Below are positions 59,001 to 64,000 of a stretch of DNA of 64,000 nt, piece by piece. Made by a program: the position numbers and the translations under genes. Below the pieces are notes generated by a model. It was not told where the DNA came from and ran no database searches. It saw only the letters and a program-made list of their open reading frames with translations. Positions within the stretch are counted from its first letter, which is position 1, and each line of letters starts with the position of its first letter. The DNA is from Phoronis australis (taxonomy: Eukaryota > Phoronida > Phoronidae). The DNA lies in NCBI GenBank assembly GCA_002633005.1, contig NMRA01000140.1:1-64000 (forward strand), in the 5' to 3' direction.

Positions 59001-59664
59001 TCGATTCCTGATTTGATTTTTAACATTTCTCTGGTCATCCTTTAAACTAACACTGCGCTGAAGCACTGAGAATTACTTGGTCAGGTTGTGAAAATTACAC
59101 ATCCCTGTTAAAAATAGCTCAAGTCTCCCTCTAGTATAGTTCGTCTAGAATTTTTTGAAACTGTGACGAGACGACTACGTAAGCGAATGTATTTATCGCA
59201 GATAAAAGCTGTAACACAGGCCATAGAACACTTTATCTTGTACTACATGCGGGAGACCTTACAAAGGGCAGGAAATCCACGTATCCTCGACTTAGGCTAT
59301 TTATTGATCACAGTTACAAGAACATGGTCTACATACCAGTCCCCACTCAGTGACAAGCTTACAATGTTCTTTTGATGGGTAGTGCAAGCGTAGTTAAATG
59401 TTACGTAAAGTAGGTGTTGCCCACTGCAACTTAGACAGGTGTGAAAACGCTATTTTAATTAGTTTACAGTAGGATGCATAATTAGCATTTTAGTTTGCTC
59501 TACTGAGGAGTTAAAGTTAATCTTTATGGATTAATGCAACATACAAATAAATGGGTTACTCACTGGTTCTTAGTGCTGGTATTATAATTGAGTAGAAGTA
59601 GTTCTGCAGATTTGTGTCTAAATTTCAGAGCATTCCTCTAAACTTCAGTATGGAACCAGCTGTT
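50085..59664 (+). CDS. RPS6KA: Ribosomal protein S6 kinase alpha (RSK), first three coding exons
   Basis: Exon 1 (50085-50141, 19 codons) starts MPLAQLADPWQ, identical to the first 11 residues of human RPS6KA3 (RSK2), then PMDVRMTQ and a GT donor. Two small exons in the same phase follow, each with a good acceptor and donor: 57724-57765 (TPSTDDMLVDDDQT, acceptor TATTTTCAG, donor GTGAGG) and 59629-59664 (SIPLNFSMEPAV, acceptor AAATTTCAG, donor GTAAGT). All are phase 0, giving 45 residues. In vertebrate RSKs the N-terminus is likewise acidic and low in conservation before the ITHHVKEG block and first kinase domain, which I did not find, so they lie beyond 64000. RSKs are Ser/Thr kinases activated by ERK and PDK1. 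Exon 1 is strong; exons 2 and 3 rest on splice signals and phase. Confidence 0.78.
50458..50541. mobile_element. Foldback element, copy B
   Basis: Arms GATCCCTTACTTAGAGAACC and the inverse end AACTGGTTCTCTAAATCAGGGACC around about 40 nt. In RSK intron 1, 0.3 kb after exon 1. Confidence 0.75.
52085..53677. repeat. Near-tandem 1.6 kb duplication, left copy
   Basis: Aligns with 53750-55294. The first 0.9 kb differs by scattered substitutions and indels (about 28 bp near 52880-52910 and an 18-bp repeat near 52960); from about 52990 on the copies look identical. An N at 53678 closes this copy. No supported gene inside. Confidence 0.85.
53678..53678. other. Single-N join between duplicated copies
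   Basis: The left copy stops at AGCAAAGCCAA, then N, then about 70 bp of other sequence before the right copy begins. This fits joined haplotypes. Confidence 0.8.
53750..55294. repeat. Near-tandem 1.6 kb duplication, right copy
   Basis: Partner of 52085-53677, 48 bp shorter in total. Lies wholly in RSK intron 1. Confidence 0.85.
55845..55915. mobile_element. Foldback element, copy C
   Basis: Arms GTCACGGCATTTTGAGAACC and, inverted, GTCCCGCATTTTGAGAACCA around about 30 nt. In RSK intron 1. Confidence 0.8.
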
Positions 59665-62600
59665 GTAAGTCCAAATCCCCAGACCTGTGTCCCTGAACTC
59701 CACAGTCACAGAAAGTCTTCCATACACGGTGACCAAACTCCATTCCGGGGACCAGTGAATGGAGCATTTTTAGTGCATGTGTGGAGTTCAGTAGGTCTGG
59801 GATCATCTGTACCTCTGTGGGTGTATTGCAGGAGGAGTAGCACTTTAAGAATGATAGTTGGAATTTGAGGCATGGCCATTGAATCTGTTTCCACTGCTGA
59901 TAATAATGTTACCAATTATGCAAAGTAATTGAAATGTGGAATCTCTGTGTCAACACAATCAACATCATGGAAATGGAAGGTGTGGATGATTTGATATTTT
60001 AATGCCTTACAGTGTTCTACTCTACATGTTTCAATGTGTAGCCATTATCTGTTCGCCAGCATTTGCGACACATTTAAAACTCTCCCGAGTTCCGATCTGT
60101 TTGAAAAAACAGTGACCAGTTTGGCATCACCATCATTAGCAGTGTGCTCGCTGCTTCAAATTAGATTTTATGACCACTGACCACTGACCATGGCTGATTC
60201 AAGTACATCAGGTAAATGTGCACTTAAGATAGTACAACTGCAAGGACATTTGCTCCACGGAGAACGTCAGCTGCCCTGCGGCTCTGGCAGGTTTGGGCGT
60301 TGAGTTGAATGAACACATGCTTTGTATTCAAGTACCGTGTGAACGGTGCTTGAAGTCGTGAAGTCAAACTCAATTTGAAAGTCAGTCTATCTTTAGAATT
60401 CTGCTTGACATGCTTTCTGAGTAATAAGGCAATTTTTAAAAATTCCAAATAAGGCATTTGATTTTGATTTATTTCCATACTGTTGCGTTTTGAACGCTGC
60501 CCATCATACCTGCGAGTTAACGACCCAAACACAAGTCTGGAGTAAGCATGAGTGTATAGTGTGACTGATATCTTGTCACCTCTCTGTAAAGGTGTTATAA
60601 AGCTCCTTCGGTCAAAGGAACTTGCTCTTGGTTTATCCCTCGCACCGTTAGAAATGTTGGTCCGCACTCAGATAGTGATTTCTTGGCTTGTAAAGAGTGT
60701 AAACACCTGCCCTTGAGACGCTGCTCAACACCTGTAGTGCTGTGACAATCCAACGTTTTAAGCTCGATCTCGTACAGCCACAGACTGTTGGTCCTTCCCC
60801 AGCCTAGAATTAACCGCTAAATTGAATTATGGACAAATTGAGACCCCTTTTATTATTATAGGTGGTCTGAATTGAAATTCATTGATGAAATCCGGTTTCA
60901 GCTTAAGAATGATGCCGACGGTCAGAAGACTAGGCACGTTTTGCTGTAAAAGTAGATTAGGAAAGGTCGATAAGAATAATTCTCAATTCCTAACATGACT
61001 TGTATCGTCAAAACCTTGTCTTGCGTGTTTTTTTTTTGGGAAACTGTAGCTTTTAATTTATCAAATCAGTCTGAAACCAGTCATGGCTAAAGTATCAATC
61101 ATGTATGTGTTGCCATGTTTTATACGTGGTATTACTATTTAAAGAGTATTAGTGTCCAATTGAAACTCTTGGGAGTAACCACGTCAATATCATGCATACT
61201 GATTTTCAAATGCCAGAACACAACAGTGTATTAGTGTTGTGAAAAGGCCTTGTCCTTGTGTGGGATATAAAACATCTGAATGGTACTGTGATTTTGTGCA
61301 CCTAACTCTGCACAGGCGAGGCACCGCTCGTGGCCATGTGGTTGCCACCATGATTACAGTATTCAACCAGTAACGGAAGTCTGTTTTTTGTTTTTGATGA
61401 AATTTAATGAGACTGCATTTTTTTGGGCTATTTTTGCTGTCGTGTCCGACCATTGTTTTGTTGTGAATTGACGTAGTTGTGTCTTGTGTCACGTTCTGTG
61501 TTATGGGATATAAAGGCATTCCTGGGTGAATATTTATGAACACAGGGTTGGTTGTCTGCATTTTGGTGCTACCTGTGTTCGTAACTTTTTCTGGATACCA
61601 TGACTGACCTAAGGTAAACGTCCTTATAGTTTCATATTTGAAATCCCGCTCAGTTGAGCTAGGATATTGGAAGGGGTGGCACTACCCTGCGGGTTTTTAT
61701 TTTTCGGTTGTGCCTGTAGGGGGAGGCCTGGACATTCTGTCCGTAATTCTAATTTTTACCTATCTGTCAGTGGATATGTGTAAGTACCACTGCTTCGTCG
61801 AAAAGCAAGACAGATTTCCATTACTATTTTATTTAATTAGCCATTGCATATTTCGGGGCTTGACACTTACCATGTCAACTCGCCAAATGCGATCAGTGGT
61901 TGGGGTTTAATGTTAGTACTTAAAATCAAATTTGAAGTTATTTTTGGCATTTCTGTTCTACATTTTTATGCAAACTCAGTAAGTGTCTATTACTCTCTGC
62001 ATGACTACATTATGCGTTTGAGTTTATTGTTCAAACTCGCACTTTGTGACCTCTAGAATCGAGATTCAAATATGAGTTAAACTTGAGATTCCTACTAAAA
62101 ATTTTAAATTTCAAGTTGACTTGAACTTTTAGCCTTAACGCCAGGGTCATCAAGTGCAAACCAGGATTAGACAGTTATCCTCTAAGTGGTTATATACTGG
62201 AGGATACATTAACACACTCATCTTGAGTTTCCTATAAAAATAGAATAGAAAATGAGTAGGGATTTTTTTCCAGGTCGCCAAACATAATCTCAGGTCACAT
62301 TGACAAGCTGCAGGTCACCAAATCTAGCCCTGTAGATATACCAGCAGTGGACATGTTCTGAACACTCTGTTGGTGTTAGAAGAAACACATTGTTTATAAA
62401 ATAGTTCAAGCCTGTTTGCAAGCAGATACTAAACAATTTTTCTAACCTCTCTAATGTGCATTATCTTCAGAGTTGGTGTCCGTTATGCATTTAATAATTA
62501 TATGAAAGCAGAGAGCGAATATTTCTGGCCTCAAATGTTTACTGATGGATAGCAGCTGCACCCATGTCAGTGGTCATAATTTACACACCATGTGACCAGC

Positions 62601-63461
62601 CTGAGGTCACAAAGTCATGTCCAATTACCAATGTGTCTGTTGTGGGTCATACACTCAGTGTTGCAAGTCCTTTAGAACTTAGTTTTTCAATTGTAAAATT
62701 GGTAAAAAAATTGACCTGACTACTGGCTCACTTACCTAAACCACTTGGCAATATTATGGTACCATCAGTTAAAAGTAACCAGAATTCCATATTATTATCA
62801 TTATGAAAATTCACATTTATCTTCCAACTGGGAAGAGGACATGTAACGATCAATGTTTGGACGGTGCCAACTGCTTTGGCGCCTCCTAGTAGCAGTTTTG
62901 TTCTTGTTGCGTCCGTGGCTGTTTCTCCTAAACCCTCTACAAGGTCATTAAAGTTGGCAACAGTACTTGTGTGGAGGTGATAATGGATGACGACGACATT
63001 GGGATGGATCCGACGGCATTTGGGTGGATCCGACGACATTCGGATAGATCCGACTCCTGCTGTGCTCCTTGTAGGAATTTCGTTTTTCTCCGTTTTCCTC
63101 TGTATCATTGGAGTTCAATGGTGGATGTTTATGAACTTTGGCCTATAGGTTTTTGTTAATGAGGCCATGGCACCTTTTTCGTCATCAAATGGATTTGACG
63201 TAGTGTACACCTCCTAGTGGCAGTTTTTTATTATGTTTTAGATTGGTTTTAGCGTCCATTTCTCTGTCGGCCAAAACAGTCTAAGAATCGCTTGTATTTG
63301 TGCTATCTGTGATGTACACGGCGGGCGCATATTAATGCTTCGCGTTGCTCTTGTTAATGTTATTTTCATGGAAATCATAGAAACTGTCCATTCATGTTTT
63401 TTTAGTTTCTGATTCTAAATCCCTTCTGTATCATAAACAAACTCGATTTTGTGTACAGAAA
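59665..63461. other. RSK intron 3 up to the window edge; no further exon found
   Basis: I looked for the exon with the ITHHVKEG block and the kinase glycine loop and did not find it. Three short related units (GGATCCGACG...CATT) lie at 63006-63053. Several unrecognised open frames on either strand lack splice support. Confidence 0.4.
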
Positions 63462-63539
63462 TCTTATTTGTAGTCCCAGAAAGGAAATCTGCGCATTAAT
63501 TCTTATTTGTAGTCCCAGAAAGGAAATCTGCGCATTAAT
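63462..63539. repeat. 39-bp perfect tandem duplication
   Basis: 63462-63500 and 63501-63539 are the same 39 bases (starting TCTTATTTGTAGTCCCAGAA). No N lies between them. Confidence 0.95.
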
Positions 63540-64000
63540 TAGTAATGTTTTCTCTGTTCAATAAAATTGGGACAAATTCCTTGCTCTGCATGCACTTTTC
63601 ACCTTTTACTCAAAAACCAATTGATGGTAGACATCCTCTATTGCAGTTCTTGTTGAGTTTAATTGGGCAACCATAGACATGTGTTTATACAATTGGCTTG
63701 GTGAACTTGGGTAAAATCTCAGCAATCTTGAACATAAATAAATGCTGTATCATTTAGCAACTCTATACCATAGCCAACATCAGTCAATGTTTTAAGAAAT
63801 TCGCAACAATGTTAAGTGGAAAATGAAAAAAGGTCTATTTTTGGTCAAAATTGGTGAGATTTTAGCGTACAGAAAAACATGAGATATGTGACGGAAGATT
63901 TGGTTGAAGTTCATTCATGCACTACTGGGCTTGGTTACATAAAACTCAATGCTGTGCGTAGGTTTGATTCTTGCATCACTTCAAATGCATGGTTAACAAA

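Noticed and set aside
60190-60211. ATG followed by a GT donor (MADSSTS) as an alternative RSK first exon
   Set aside because: It ends in phase 1, whereas the known RSK exons here all end in phase 0; could not join the same downstream exon in frame.
60224-60667. Minus-strand 147-residue frame
   Set aside because: No recognisable domain, inside an RSK intron, no splice support.
62728-63108. Minus-strand 126-residue frame
   Set aside because: Partly made of short GGATCCGACG repeats; no family seen.
1-64000. CRISPR arrays, operons, riboswitches
   Set aside because: The DNA is clearly animal with spliced genes; the tandem arrays are minisatellites without unique spacers.

Overview
This 64 kb window is animal nuclear DNA. 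It has widely spaced small exons with GT-AG introns, AT-rich introns, many decayed LINEs and short inverted-repeat transposons, and minisatellites. Scattered single-N gaps suggest a draft assembly of a polymorphic diploid. Clear orthologues of animal ALDH16A1 and of ribosomal S6 kinase (RSK) fix the kingdom. The RSK start matches human RSK2 over 11 residues. A non-model, probably marine, invertebrate deuterostome (hemichordate, echinoderm or cephalochordate) is my best guess; this is inference.

Region 1 (1-11.5 kb): the 3' end of an unrecognised acidic/serine-rich gene (+, 1-659); the last two exons of a secreted Ly6/uPAR-like cysteine-rich protein (-, 3687-5050); and the large last exon of a secreted or surface protein with ShKT-like six-cysteine repeats and a Thr-rich mucin-like tail (-, 7494-9687). 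About 0.5 kb of that last exon is present twice around a single N, probably two alleles joined in the assembly.

Region 2 (11.5-29.6 kb): gene-poor and repeat-rich. It holds a 5'-truncated LINE (11.54-13.5 kb), a 38-bp minisatellite ending at an N, a broken THAP-domain sequence (14.5-15.7 kb) between 19-bp inverted repeats, a 36-bp minisatellite (17.16-17.74 kb), 26-bp arrays rich in ATTGG, fields of degenerate repeats (about 20-25.4 kb), and another LINE tail (26.0-26.8 kb).

Region 3 (29.6-45.4 kb): one complete ALDH16A1 gene (+), 15 coding exons and 825 predicted residues. The N-terminal aldehyde dehydrogenase domain keeps the catalytic Cys and Glu. The C-terminal part is a shortened ALDH-like domain. 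Its introns hold a LINE remnant, tandem broken copies of exon 3, a hAT-like element with a 6-bp target duplication, and a plausible alternative last exon that would give a protein with only the catalytic domain.

Region 4 (45.4-64 kb): LINE debris including an RNase H-bearing element (47.3-49.1 kb), then the promoter and first three small coding exons of an RSK gene (+, from 50,085) whose kinase domains lie beyond the window. Intron 1 of this gene carries a 1.6 kb near-tandem duplication around an N and two of three dispersed foldback hairpins; the third lies in the likely ALDH16A1 3' UTR. ALDH16A1 and RSK have no known shared pathway and look like independent neighbours.
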